Of a DNA stretch of 45,578 nucleotides, positions 31,025-39,823 are shown piece after piece. The stretch covers positions 1 through 45,578 of the forward strand of contig NZ_BMPQ01000019.1 in NCBI RefSeq assembly GCF_014647675.1, in the 5' to 3' direction. The DNA is from Streptomyces flaveus (GTDB lineage Bacteria; Actinomycetota; Actinomycetes; Streptomycetales; Streptomycetaceae). Each line of letters begins with the position of its first letter. The first letter of the stretch is position 1. The notes beneath the pieces are model-generated. The model was not told the DNA's origin. It saw only the letters and a program-made list of their open reading frames with translations, and did no database searches. Made by a program: the position numbers and the translations under genes.

Positions 31025-32812
31025 ATGAGCGTCACGCCGGTCGGCGCCGATGCACGCCCGGCCCGGTGGCGTGCGGGGGCCGGCCGTGTCGTCGCCGGCA
31101 CCGCGCTGCTGACGGCCGTCGCCCTGCTGCCCTGGCTGTCCGGGAACGACCCCGCGCTGACGGTCCTGCGGGCCCGCTCCGCCGACCAGGACCCGACCCC
31201 CGCACAGCTGGCCGCCATACGGGAGCAACTGGGCCTGGACGAGGGGCCGTTCACGCATCTCGCGCACTGGCTGGGCGGGCTGCCGCGCGGCGACGCGGGC
31301 ACCTCCTGGGTATCGGGCGAACCGGTCCTGCCCCAGGTGAGCACCGCCTTCGCGGTCTCCGTCACGCTGATGCTCGGCGCCCTCGTGGTGACGATCGCGG
31401 TGGCCGCGCTGGTCTGCGCCCGCACCCTGCACCTCGGATCCCGGCGACGGCTGCGGCAGGGTCGGGCGGGCACCGGGGCCGCCGTCCTCGCGGCGCTGCC
31501 CAAGTTCCTGCTCGCCTCGCTGCTCGCCACCGTGTGCGGGGTGTGGCTCGGCTGGTTCCCGTCCCAGGGCTGGGAGGGACCACGGTCGATGGTGCTGCCC
31601 GCGCTCGCCCTCGGCGTGCCGTCCGGGGCGATGATCGGCGGTCTCCTCGACCAGTCGCTGCCCGCCGCCTTCAACGAGCCCTGGGCGCGGACCTGGCACG
31701 CGTACGGTTTCCGGTCCGGCCATGTCGCCCGGCACGCGCTGCGGCGCACGCTGGCCGGTGTGCTCCCGCAGCTCCTGCCGACCGTCGTGGCCCTGGTGGG
31801 CGGCGCGGTCGCGGTGGAGAAGATCTTCAACATTCCCGGACTCGGCCGGCTCGCCCTGGACGCCGCCACGGCCCAGGACCTCCCGCCGCTGCAGACCGCG
31901 ACGCTGGTCCTCGTCCTGCTCGGCGTCGTCGCGGGTCTGCTGATCCAGGCGTTGCGCCGCGCTCTCCTCGGCCCCGCCCTACGGGACGGCGCGCTGCCCA
32001 CCTTGCACGCGCCGGCTCTCCCTCGGCGGCGCTCCACGCGCCGGGTCGCCGGCTTCTGTGCCGTCGCCCTGCTCACTCTGGTCGTGGCCGGGCTGCTGCG
32101 AGATCCCCTGCACGTGGACACGGCGGCCCGACTGCTGCCGCCTTCGGCCGCGCACCCGCTGGGCACGGACTCGCTCGGTCGTGATCTGCTGGCCCGGCTG
32201 GGGCACGGGGCGCTGCGTACGGCGAGTGTGGCTTTCGCGGTGACGGCGGTCAGCACCGCCCTCGGGCTGCTGCTCGGCATGGCAGCCCGGGTGGGCGCGG
32301 GCCTGACAGAAGTGGTGTCGACGCTGCCGGCCGTCCTCGCCGGACTGCTGACGACCGCGGTGACCGGGCCGTCGGTGTGGGGTGCCGCGCTCGCCGTGTG
32401 CCTGGTCGGCTGGAGTCCCTACGCCGCCCAGACCGCCGCGCTGCTCGAACAGGAACGGGCGAGCGGTCACATGCTCGCGGCGATCTCGTTCGGCGCCGAC
32501 CGCCGGTACCTGCTCCGCCGCCACCTGCTGCCCGCGGTCCTGCCCTCCGTCCTGCGCAACGCCCTGCTGCGGCTGCCCACCACGGTCCTCGTACTGGCCT
32601 CGCTCGGCTTCCTCGGTCTGGGCGAGCAGCCGCCCACGCCGGAGTGGGGCCGCCTTCTGTCGGAGAACCAGCCGTACGCGGAACTGGCGCCCTGGACCGT
32701 ACTCGGCCCGGCCTGCGCACTGGTCCTGCTGTCCGTTCTCGCCGTGTCCGGTACGGCGTCGGGACGCGGCAGAGCCCGAGGCCGCGAGAAGGTCCCGTCG
32801 CTCCAGAAGTGA
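31025..32812 (+). CDS. Fused double permease (DppB-DppC-like) of ABC importer
   Basis: A 595-residue membrane protein joining both permease subunits of an oligopeptide-type importer. The N-terminal half is DppB-like (LRARSADQDPTPAQLAAIRE near the start and the EAA-like loop with GGAVAVEKIFNIPGLGRLAL). The C-terminal half is DppC-like (HPLGTDSLGRDLLARLGHGA and its EAA loop near ISFGADRRYLLRRHLLPAVL, then SLGFLGLGEQPPTPEWGRLL). Each half has about five to six TM helices. It starts 6 bp after the lipoprotein gene, so both share the iron-box promoter. No ATPase gene follows; the motor must be encoded elsewhere. A single fused chain for both subunits is uncommon but known. Confidence 0.9.
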   Translation: MSVTPVGADARPARWRAGAGRVVAGTALLTAVALLPWLSGNDPALTVLRARSADQDPTPAQLAAIREQLGLDEGPFTHLAHWLGGLPRGDAGTSWVSGEPVLPQVSTAFAVSVTLMLGALVVTIAVAALVCARTLHLGSRRRLRQGRAGTGAAVLAALPKFLLASLLATVCGVWLGWFPSQGWEGPRSMVLPALALGVPSGAMIGGLLDQSLPAAFNEPWARTWHAYGFRSGHVARHALRRTLAGVLPQLLPTVVALVGGAVAVEKIFNIPGLGRLALDAATAQDLPPLQTATLVLVLLGVVAGLLIQALRRALLGPALRDGALPTLHAPALPRRRSTRRVAGFCAVALLTLVVAGLLRDPLHVDTAARLLPPSAAHPLGTDSLGRDLLARLGHGALRTASVAFAVTAVSTALGLLLGMAARVGAGLTEVVSTLPAVLAGLLTTAVTGPSVWGAALAVCLVGWSPYAAQTAALLEQERASGHMLAAISFGADRRYLLRRHLLPAVLPSVLRNALLRLPTTVLVLASLGFLGLGEQPPTPEWGRLLSENQPYAELAPWTVLGPACALVLLSVLAVSGTASGRGRARGREKVPSLQK

Positions 32813-33080
32813 AACTCCGCGTGGCCGGATCTCGATGCTGCCGAAGCTGAACTCCCCCGCGGCGCCGGATCGTGACGTATGCGGTGATCTGCTACGAGGC
32901 GTCGTCGGCCCTGCCGTGATCTGCCCCTGTCCTCCCGGCGTCTTCGCCGGACAGCCGGTGCCGTGTTGAGGGATGGTGGAGAAAGACGAAGGTGACACCG
33001 GAGGGCAGGGTGACCGCGACAAGACAGGGGAAGTCGGCGCGTGGAACAGTGTGCCGCGTGGATCGAAGGCGGTGCGAGGG

Positions 33081-35159
33081 ATGAGCGCAGCCGGATTTCC
33101 CGTGACCGAGGGTGACGAGCCCGTTCGCGGCCCGGTGCAGCCGAGCGGGCTGCTCGATGTGCTCGGCGTGGCCTCGGTGGTGCTGGACACCAAGGGGCGC
33201 GTCGTGCTGTGGAGCCCGCAGGCCGAGGAGCTGTTCGGCTACACGGCGCAGGAGGCGCTCGGCGAGTACGCGTCCCGGCTGATGGTCAGCGAGCAGCACG
33301 CCGATCTGGCCGTCAAGCTGTTCACCGACGTCATGCTCACCGGTGAGAGCTGGGCCGGAGCCTTCCCCGTGCGGCGCAAGGACGGCACCACGCGCCTCGT
33401 GGAGTTCCGGAACATGCGGCTGCTGGACGACCGCGGTTCCGTCTACGCCCTCGGTCTCGCCGCCGACCAGTCGACCGTGCGCCGGCTGGAGCGGGACATG
33501 GCGCTGTCCGCGCGGATCGTCTCGCAGTCTCCGATCGGCCTGGCCGTCCTGGACACGGATCTGCGGTACGTGTCGGTCAACCCGGCACTGGAGCGCATCA
33601 ACGGCGTATCCGCGAAGGAGCACATCGGCCGGACGGTCCCCGAGGTCCTGCCGTCCGTCGACGCCGACGCCCTTCAGGCCGCGGCTCGCCAGGTGCTGGA
33701 AACCGGCGTCCCGCTCATCGAGCAGCACACCGTCGGCCGCACCCCGGCCGATCCGGACGAAGACCACGCCTGGTCCATCTCGTTCTACCGGCTGGAGGAC
33801 GCTCTCGGCACGGTGCTGGGCGTGGCCACGTCGGTCGTGGACGTCACCGAGCGGCACCGGGCGGGTATCGAGCGAGAGGCCGCGCGACGGCGCCTGGCCG
33901 TCATCGCCGACGCCTCCACCCGTATCGGCACCACGCTGGAACTGGACCGCACCGCCCGCGAGTTGGCCGATGTCGCCGTGCCGGAACTCGCCGACATAGC
34001 GGCCGTGGACGTGCTCGACGCGGTGATGGAGGGCCGCCCCAGCAACCTCGGGCCCGCTCAGCCGGCGGTGATCCGCGCGCTGGCCGTCAAGGCGGACCAT
34101 GCCGGCGAAGCTCTCGAGGCGGCCGACCCTGCCGGGCAGCTCACCCGCTACGACTCGGACCGGCTCGTCACCCAGTGCGTACGGACGGGCCGCCCGGTCA
34201 TGGTGCCGCGGGTGAAGGACACCGACCTGGCCCGCATCGCCCGCGATCCGGAATCGGCCGCGCTCCTGGCGCAGGCGGGCGTCCACTCGTATCTGGCGGT
34301 CCCGCTGATCGCGCGCGGTGAGGTGCTCGGCGCCCTGGATCTCAAACGGACCCGCAATCCGCTGCCGTTCAGCGAGGACGACCTGCTGCTCGCCCGGGAG
34401 CTGGCCGCCCGTGCGGCGGTGCAGATAGACAACGCCCGCTGGTACCAGAACGCCCGCAACACCGCCGTCACCCTCCAGCGCAGCCTGCTGCCCAGCCATC
34501 CGCCCAAGACGACCGGGCTCGAGGTCGCCTCCCGTTACCAGCCGGCGGGCGCCGCGGGTGAGGTCGGCGGCGACTGGTTCGACGTGATCCCCCTGGACGG
34601 AGGCAAGACCGCGCTCGTCGTGGGTGACGTGATGGGCAGCGGCATCAACGCCGCCGCGACCATGGGCCGGCTGCGTACCGCGACGAGCACCCTGGCCTCA
34701 CTGGACCTCGATCCCGCCCGGCTCCTCGAACACCTCGACAAGATCACCGCGGGTCTGGACCACTACATCGCCACCTGTGTGTACGCCGTCCACGACCCCC
34801 ATGAGCGGCAGTGCATTTTCGCCAACGCCGGGCATCTGCCGCCCGCCCTGGTCCGGTGCGGCCATCCCCCGAAGCTGCTCGAACTGCCCACCGGGGTACC
34901 GCTGGGCGTGGGCGGCGTCCCGTTCTCGACCACCGTCGTCGACCTCGAGCCCGGCGACCAGCTCGTGTTCTACACCGACGGTCTCGTCGAGACGCGCCGG
35001 GATTCCCTCGACGAACGTCTCGACACGCTGCTGAGCCTCCTCGACGACCCCGCCCGCCCCCTGGAAGAGGTCTGCGACCTCCTCCTGCGCACCCTGCACC
35101 ACCCCGACAACCACGACGACGTGGCCCTGCTCATCGCCCGCGCTCAGGAGCTGGCGTAA
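33081..35159 (+). CDS. PAS/PAS/GAF/SpoIIE (PP2C) phosphatase
   Basis: A ~692-residue soluble signalling phosphatase predicted to dephosphorylate an anti-anti-sigma partner. Two PAS domains (LGVASVVLDTKGRVVLWSPQ; VSQSPIGLAVLDTDLRYVSV) are followed by a GAF domain (AGVHSYLAVPLIARGEVLGA) and a SpoIIE domain with EVGGDWFDVIPLDGGK, GDVMGSGINAAATMG, FYTDGLVETR and HDDVALLIA, which supply the two-metal acidic ligands. Unlike the gene at 10610 it has no C-terminal HATPase kinase and no membrane segment. The start is uncertain: ATG 33081 lies right after GAGGG, while GTG 33051 and ATG 32973 are in frame upstream. The 268 bp before it hold no gene. Confidence 0.92.
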   Translation: MSAAGFPVTEGDEPVRGPVQPSGLLDVLGVASVVLDTKGRVVLWSPQAEELFGYTAQEALGEYASRLMVSEQHADLAVKLFTDVMLTGESWAGAFPVRRKDGTTRLVEFRNMRLLDDRGSVYALGLAADQSTVRRLERDMALSARIVSQSPIGLAVLDTDLRYVSVNPALERINGVSAKEHIGRTVPEVLPSVDADALQAAARQVLETGVPLIEQHTVGRTPADPDEDHAWSISFYRLEDALGTVLGVATSVVDVTERHRAGIEREAARRRLAVIADASTRIGTTLELDRTARELADVAVPELADIAAVDVLDAVMEGRPSNLGPAQPAVIRALAVKADHAGEALEAADPAGQLTRYDSDRLVTQCVRTGRPVMVPRVKDTDLARIARDPESAALLAQAGVHSYLAVPLIARGEVLGALDLKRTRNPLPFSEDDLLLARELAARAAVQIDNARWYQNARNTAVTLQRSLLPSHPPKTTGLEVASRYQPAGAAGEVGGDWFDVIPLDGGKTALVVGDVMGSGINAAATMGRLRTATSTLASLDLDPARLLEHLDKITAGLDHYIATCVYAVHDPHERQCIFANAGHLPPALVRCGHPPKLLELPTGVPLGVGGVPFSTTVVDLEPGDQLVFYTDGLVETRRDSLDERLDTLLSLLDDPARPLEEVCDLLLRTLHHPDNHDDVALLIARAQELA

Positions 35160-35163
35160 CGGT

Positions 35164-36414
35164 TCACTGCTCCTGCCGGACGGTCACCGGCCGGTCCTCC
35201 CTCAGCTGTGCGAAGAGCTGTCGTGCCTGGCGCATGTCCCACTTCACGGCGGCGCCCTGGGGCGTTCTGAAGGCGGGGTCGGAGACGGGGACGTTGATCT
35301 GGCGCCCATTGCCTGCCGTGACCTTGCGCATCGCCTGGAACAGGGTCACGAGATCCGGCAGGCTCGTGTCCTTGTCCACGATGAGCGTGTCGAGGCCCGC
35401 GTCGGCGGTCGGCAGGACCCTGCTCGGGTTGAGGAGCGTCTGACGATCGACCGCCTTCTTGGCGAGCGCGGCCAGGAACTTCTGCTGGTTCCGGGTGCGG
35501 CCCAGGTCGCCCTCGGCCTCCTGCTTGCGCTGCCGTACGAACGCCAGCGCCTCGGCGCCGTTCAGGGTCTGGCAGCCCTTCTGCAGGTTCGCGCCCGAGT
35601 CCTTGTCCTTGATGGCGCGGTCCAGGCACATGTCGACGCCGCCGACCGCGTCCACGATCCCGACGAAGCCCGCGAAGCCGATCTCCGCGTAGTGGTCGAT
35701 GTGCAGGCCCGTGTTGCGCTCGATGGTCTGCACGAGCAGCTCGGGACCGCCCAGGGAGAACGACGCGTTCAGCTTGTTCGGCCCGCGGTAGTTCTGGCCG
35801 TTCTCGGGGCGCACGAACGACGGGAGGTTCACCCACGAGTCGCGCGGCAGGCTCATCATCGTGGTGCCGTTCGCGCCGGTGTGCAGCAGGATCATCGAGT
35901 CGGTGCGGCGGCCCTCGGTCGAGCCGGCCCGCAGATCCTGTCTGGCCTGCTCGGACAGACCCTCGCGGCTGTCCGAGCCCACGATCAGGTAGTTGGTCCC
36001 CTTGCCCCGCGCGGGGCGCTCCGGGAGCGCGCCCAGGTCGACCTCCTTGGTGAGCTCGGTGTCGGCCCACACGTACGCGCCGAACGGAGAGACGAGCATT
36101 ACGGCGAGCGCGAGGATCGCCAGCCGCACGGTCCGCTTACGCCGGGTGGGGCGGCGCCTGGGGCGTCTGCCGCCGCTGTCGGGACCCCTGCCTCTGCGGG
36201 ATCTGGCGCGGTGCCCGTGGGGCTGGTGCGCGGCGGCCGTGCGACCCGCGGCGGTGGACGACGGCATACCGGGCAGGGGCGCGGTGCGCCACGGGGGCGG
36301 GGCCGGGTTGCTGTCCGGCACCCGCTCCGTACCGCCCCTCACCGGATCTGGCCGGCCGCTCCCGTCCCAGCCACCCCGGCCGTCATCCGGCAGACGGTCG
36401 GTCCACTCGCTCAT
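35164..36414 (-). CDS. LytR-CpsA-Psr (LCP) family wall-polymer ligase
   Basis: A 416-residue membrane-anchored LCP protein that joins lipid-linked wall polymers to peptidoglycan. A long basic, Pro/Arg-rich cytosolic tail (about 95 residues) leads to a TM (LAILALAVMLVSPFGAYVWA) and the extracellular catalytic domain. Family landmarks: NYLIVGSDSREGL, RRTDSMILLHTGANGTTMMS, LPRDSWVNLP, the ligand-binding Arg/Asp set, and EALAFVRQRK with RTRNQQKFLAAL. It starts 30 bp after the glycosyltransferase-fusion gene in the same direction, which suggests one operon that makes and attaches an extracellular glycan. It converges with the phosphatase gene with only 4 bp between stops. Confidence 0.95.
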   Translation of the reverse strand: MSEWTDRLPDDGRGGWDGSGRPDPVRGGTERVPDSNPAPPPWRTAPLPGMPSSTAAGRTAAAHQPHGHRARSRRGRGPDSGGRRPRRRPTRRKRTVRLAILALAVMLVSPFGAYVWADTELTKEVDLGALPERPARGKGTNYLIVGSDSREGLSEQARQDLRAGSTEGRRTDSMILLHTGANGTTMMSLPRDSWVNLPSFVRPENGQNYRGPNKLNASFSLGGPELLVQTIERNTGLHIDHYAEIGFAGFVGIVDAVGGVDMCLDRAIKDKDSGANLQKGCQTLNGAEALAFVRQRKQEAEGDLGRTRNQQKFLAALAKKAVDRQTLLNPSRVLPTADAGLDTLIVDKDTSLPDLVTLFQAMRKVTAGNGRQINVPVSDPAFRTPQGAAVKWDMRQARQLFAQLREDRPVTVRQEQ

Positions 36415-36443
36415 CGGCCTGTCCAGTCCTCACGCCATCTCGC

Positions 36444-38522
36444 TCACCTCGTGGTCAGGCTCTTATACGAGTCAGCGCCACCGATCTGTTCAGCGGCCGA
36501 ACCGGAACGCCGCATGCGATGCCATTTGAGCCGGCTGCCGAACAGCAGGGCGACCATGGACTGGATGACGACCAGGTACGTCAGCTGCCGGTACACGAAG
36601 AGCTGGAACGGCATCGACCACAGGGCTCGTATCTTCTCGCCGTCGAGCTTCAACGCGTAATAGGCGCAGAGCAGTTGGGCGCCCAGGAAGCTGAACCACA
36701 CAGCGCCCGCCAGCCAGGAGTCGAGGAACAGCACCGCGTACAGGGCGAACACGTCGATGACCGGGGCGAGCAGCGGAAGGGCGACCTGGAACAGCGCGAT
36801 GTAGGTGAGTCCGCGCCGGCCGAAGCGCCCGGACACTCCCTTGTCCAGGACTGCACCGCGGTGCTTCCACATGGCCTGGATCGTGCCGTAGCACCAGCGG
36901 TAGCGCTGCCGCCACAACTGGCCGAGCGAGGTGGGCACTTCGGTCCAGGCGACGGCGGACTCCTCGTAGAGCACCCGCCAGCCCGCCCGCCACAGCGCCA
37001 TGGTGAGGTCGGTGTCCTCGGCGAGGGTGTCCTCGCTGACCCCGCCGACGCTCACCAGCGCGTCCCTGCGGTAGGCGCCGATGGCACCGGGGACCGTGGT
37101 CATGCACTCCAGGACCTCGAACATCCGGCGGTCGAGGTTGAAGCCGAAGCAGTACTCCAGGTGCTGCCACTTGGCCAGCAGGCGGCGCCGGTTGCCGACC
37201 TTGGCGTTGCCGCTGACGGCGCCGACGGCGGGGTGCGCCAGCGGCTGGATGAGCCGGCGGATGGCGTCCGGTTCGAAGACGGTGTCGGCGTCGACCATGA
37301 CCACGATGTCGTACTGGGCGTGCGCGAGCCCGGTGTTGAGGGCGGCCGCCTTGCCCTCGTTCAGCTTGCGGATCACCTGCACGCGCGGGTCGCCGATCCC
37401 CTCGGCGATGTCCGCCGTGCGGTCCGTCGAGCCGTCGTCGATCACGATGATCTGCAGCTGCTCGTGGGTGGAGCCCAGCAGGGAGAGGACGGTGGACTCG
37501 ATACCGGCCTCTTCGTTGTACGCGGGCACGAGCACCGTCACCGGTTCGGTCACCTCCGGCATCCAGGCTGCGCCGGGGCGGGAGTTCTCGAGCCGGCGGA
37601 CATGGGTCCGGGCGAAGTGGGCGAGCAGTGCGAGACGCAGCAGTCCGAGGGTGCCCGCGATGCCGAGTACCCAGGTCATGGCGTTCGAGAAGGCGTCCCC
37701 GAGCTTGGTCACCCAGACCAGGAAGGTGCCCTGCCAGCGCTCGGCGGTGGACGCGGGCTCGTACGGGTCCAGCCTCATCCCGTCCGACACGGTGGTGAAG
37801 CGGTCCACGTTCCGGTTGTTCAGGAGCTTCTTGGTCTCCCCGAAGGCGAGCGACGTCTGGCTGAACTGCCGGACCAGGCCCAGCCTCGCCTTGCGGGACT
37901 CCGCGTCGGCGGCGACCAGTACGTAGCCCCGTGTGGCGGCCTGTTGTGCCGCCTGCCACTCGCGGCCGCACAGCGTGTCCGGTGTGGTGGTCCGCGGCAG
38001 CCGCAGCAGTTTGGGGTGCTGGCCCGCGGTGCTCCCCAACGCGCTCTCGGTCAGGTCGAGTTCGGCCGAGAAGCGGGTGGGTGACGACTCGCCGAGGACG
38101 GCGCCGGTGTACGTGTTCGAGCCGATCTCATGGCCCTCGGCGCGGATCCGCCGCACCAGCTCGGGATAACGGGCGGCCTCGGTGCCGAAGAGGAAGAAGG
38201 TGGCACGTGCCCGGTGCTGCCGCAGCAGGTCGAGGAAACGCGGGGTCCAGACGGGGTTGGGACCGCCGTCGAAGGTGAGGGCGACGGTGCGGGCGGGCAT
38301 CGAGGCGGTCTGGACTCTGTTGCCGTTGATGCCCACCACAGGTCCGCCCCGGGCGACGGCGTCCGGTGCGGGCGAGGTGCAGGGGGAGCGGGTCTTCGCG
38401 GCGTCGACCTCGTGGCTGGTCCAGCCCTGGAAGAACAGGACCGCGGCCACCACGGGGAGGACGAGGAGCAGTAACAGCCAGTGGCCGCGCGGGTCGCGGG
38501 ACTGCTTGTGCCGGGCCTTCAA
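36444..38522 (-). CDS. NodB-like pseudo-deacetylase fused to processive GT2 glycosyltransferase
   Basis: A ~692-residue membrane protein. TM1 (residues 15-33) leads to an extracellular NodB-type domain (about 75-230), then TM2 and a cytosolic GT2 domain with VTVLVPAYNEEAG, IDDGSTDRT, DAD (411-413), AEDTD (501-505) and QRYRW (539-543), the set used by processive beta-glycan synthases, and C-terminal TMs. The deacetylase site is broken: TFDDGP is TFDGGP (Gly86 for the metal Asp) and HxxxH is replaced by Asn136 and Gly140, so no metal site is left. I prefer the TTG at 38520-38522, with GGGAGG nine bases upstream; ATG 38576 lacks a ribosome site. The LCP gene follows. Confidence 0.88.
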   Translation of the reverse strand: MKARHKQSRDPRGHWLLLLLVLPVVAAVLFFQGWTSHEVDAAKTRSPCTSPAPDAVARGGPVVGINGNRVQTASMPARTVALTFDGGPNPVWTPRFLDLLRQHRARATFFLFGTEAARYPELVRRIRAEGHEIGSNTYTGAVLGESSPTRFSAELDLTESALGSTAGQHPKLLRLPRTTTPDTLCGREWQAAQQAATRGYVLVAADAESRKARLGLVRQFSQTSLAFGETKKLLNNRNVDRFTTVSDGMRLDPYEPASTAERWQGTFLVWVTKLGDAFSNAMTWVLGIAGTLGLLRLALLAHFARTHVRRLENSRPGAAWMPEVTEPVTVLVPAYNEEAGIESTVLSLLGSTHEQLQIIVIDDGSTDRTADIAEGIGDPRVQVIRKLNEGKAAALNTGLAHAQYDIVVMVDADTVFEPDAIRRLIQPLAHPAVGAVSGNAKVGNRRRLLAKWQHLEYCFGFNLDRRMFEVLECMTTVPGAIGAYRRDALVSVGGVSEDTLAEDTDLTMALWRAGWRVLYEESAVAWTEVPTSLGQLWRQRYRWCYGTIQAMWKHRGAVLDKGVSGRFGRRGLTYIALFQVALPLLAPVIDVFALYAVLFLDSWLAGAVWFSFLGAQLLCAYYALKLDGEKIRALWSMPFQLFVYRQLTYLVVIQSMVALLFGSRLKWHRMRRSGSAAEQIGGADSYKSLTTR

Positions 38523-38812
38523 GAGAGATCGCCTCCCTTCGCGACGTCGCGGGCCTCTTTTCCTCTCTTCGCGCATGGTGGACGGCTGGACGTCTTCTTC
38601 CGCGGACGGGTGGGGGCGACCTCGCACAACATGGTGGGCGAGTGTAGCCACAGGTGTTCGGTTGGATGGCAATAACACCGGTCGCCTCTTGGGGAGACGT
38701 AACGCACACGTAGGTTGGGGCGCACAAGTTGAGCAACCGTGCCCGAATCGGCGTATGGAAGGTGGAGGGAAATCCGCCCGCGAAGCCCCTCCACGCTGGA
38801 GGTATCCCACCC

Positions 38813-39823
38813 GTGACCATCACCAAGGCGGCCCCGCCCCGGGGCGATCGGCGCGATGTGGACGAGCCGCGGGGGTCGCGGGTCGACTCGTCGCTCGTCC
38901 TGATCATGCTGCTGCTCGTGGTGGTCGCGCTGCAGGGGCCGATTCGCGAGGCCGTGTCGACGCCGGTGATGCAGAGCTGGATGACGGTGTTCGTCGCGGT
39001 GGTGGTGCAGGCTCTGCCCTTCCTTGTCCTCGGTGTCCTGCTGTCGGCGGTCATCGCGGTGTTCGTCCCGGCGTCGTTCTTCGCCCGCGCGCTGCCGAAA
39101 CGGCCGGCCCTTGCGGTGCCGGTCGCCGGGATGGGCGGGGCGGTGCTGCCCGGCTGTGAGTGCGCTTCCGTGCCGGTGGCCGGGGCGTTGGTGCGCCGGG
39201 GCGTCGCGCCCGCGGCGGCGTTCACGTTCCTGCTGTCCGCTCCGGCGATCAACCCGATCGTGCTGACCGCCACCGCCGTCGCGTTTCCCGGCAAGCCGGA
39301 GATGGTCCTCGCGCGGTTCGTGGCGAGTCTGCTGGTGGCCTGTGCGATGGGCTGGCTGTGGCAGCGGCTCGGCCGCACCGACTGGCTGCGCCCGCCGGCC
39401 CGCCCCGAGTCGGAGGGCCTGGGCAAGGGGGCGGCGTTCTGGGGGTCCGTACGGCATGACGTGATGCACGCGGGCGGTTTCCTCGTCATCGGCGCGATGG
39501 CCGCGGCCACCCTGAAGGCCGTGGTTCCGGCGAGCTGGCTGCAGGCCACGGCCGACAACCCCGTCCTCGCGGTGCTCGCCCTGGCGGTCCTCGCGGTGCT
39601 GTTGTCGATCTGCTCGGAGGCCGACGCGTTCGTGGCCGCGTCCCTGTCGCAGTTCTCGCTCACGGCGCGGCTGGCGTTTCTCGTGGTCGGGCCGATGATC
39701 GACCTGAAGCTGTTCGCCATGCAGGTCGGCACGTTCGGCCGTGGCTTCGCGCTGCGGTTCGCCCCCGTGACCTTCGCCCTGGGTGTCCTGGTATCGGTCC
39801 TGGTCGGGGCGGTGCTGCTGTGA
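38813..39823 (+). CDS. ArsP/YraQ-like (UPF0718) permease
   Basis: A 336-residue polytopic permease of the UPF0718/ArsP_1 family (about eight TM helices). The hallmark is VLPGCECASVPVAGALVRRG followed by FLLSAPAINPIVL, with the conserved Cys pair used for thiol/metal(loid) transfer in ArsP relatives, and SICSEADAFVAASLSQF in the repeat half. ArsP members export organoarsenicals; other members are of unknown substrate. The GTG at 38813 has GGAGG ten bases upstream. It overlaps the next gene (GTGA), its standard partner. Divergent from the glycosyltransferase fusion. Confidence 0.88.
   Translation: MTITKAAPPRGDRRDVDEPRGSRVDSSLVLIMLLLVVVALQGPIREAVSTPVMQSWMTVFVAVVVQALPFLVLGVLLSAVIAVFVPASFFARALPKRPALAVPVAGMGGAVLPGCECASVPVAGALVRRGVAPAAAFTFLLSAPAINPIVLTATAVAFPGKPEMVLARFVASLLVACAMGWLWQRLGRTDWLRPPARPESEGLGKGAAFWGSVRHDVMHAGGFLVIGAMAAATLKAVVPASWLQATADNPVLAVLALAVLAVLLSICSEADAFVAASLSQFSLTARLAFLVVGPMIDLKLFAMQVGTFGRGFALRFAPVTFALGVLVSVLVGAVLL

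Noticed and set aside
28691..31735. A 1014-codon reverse frame spanning the ABC importer
   Set aside because: Only its last ~175 codons read as a protein; the rest is antisense to the binding lipoprotein gene.
38653..38679. GGTGTT-N15-AACACC as a Zur or other operator
   Set aside because: Arms are only 6 bp, the spacer is long and it does not resemble the known actinobacterial zinc box.
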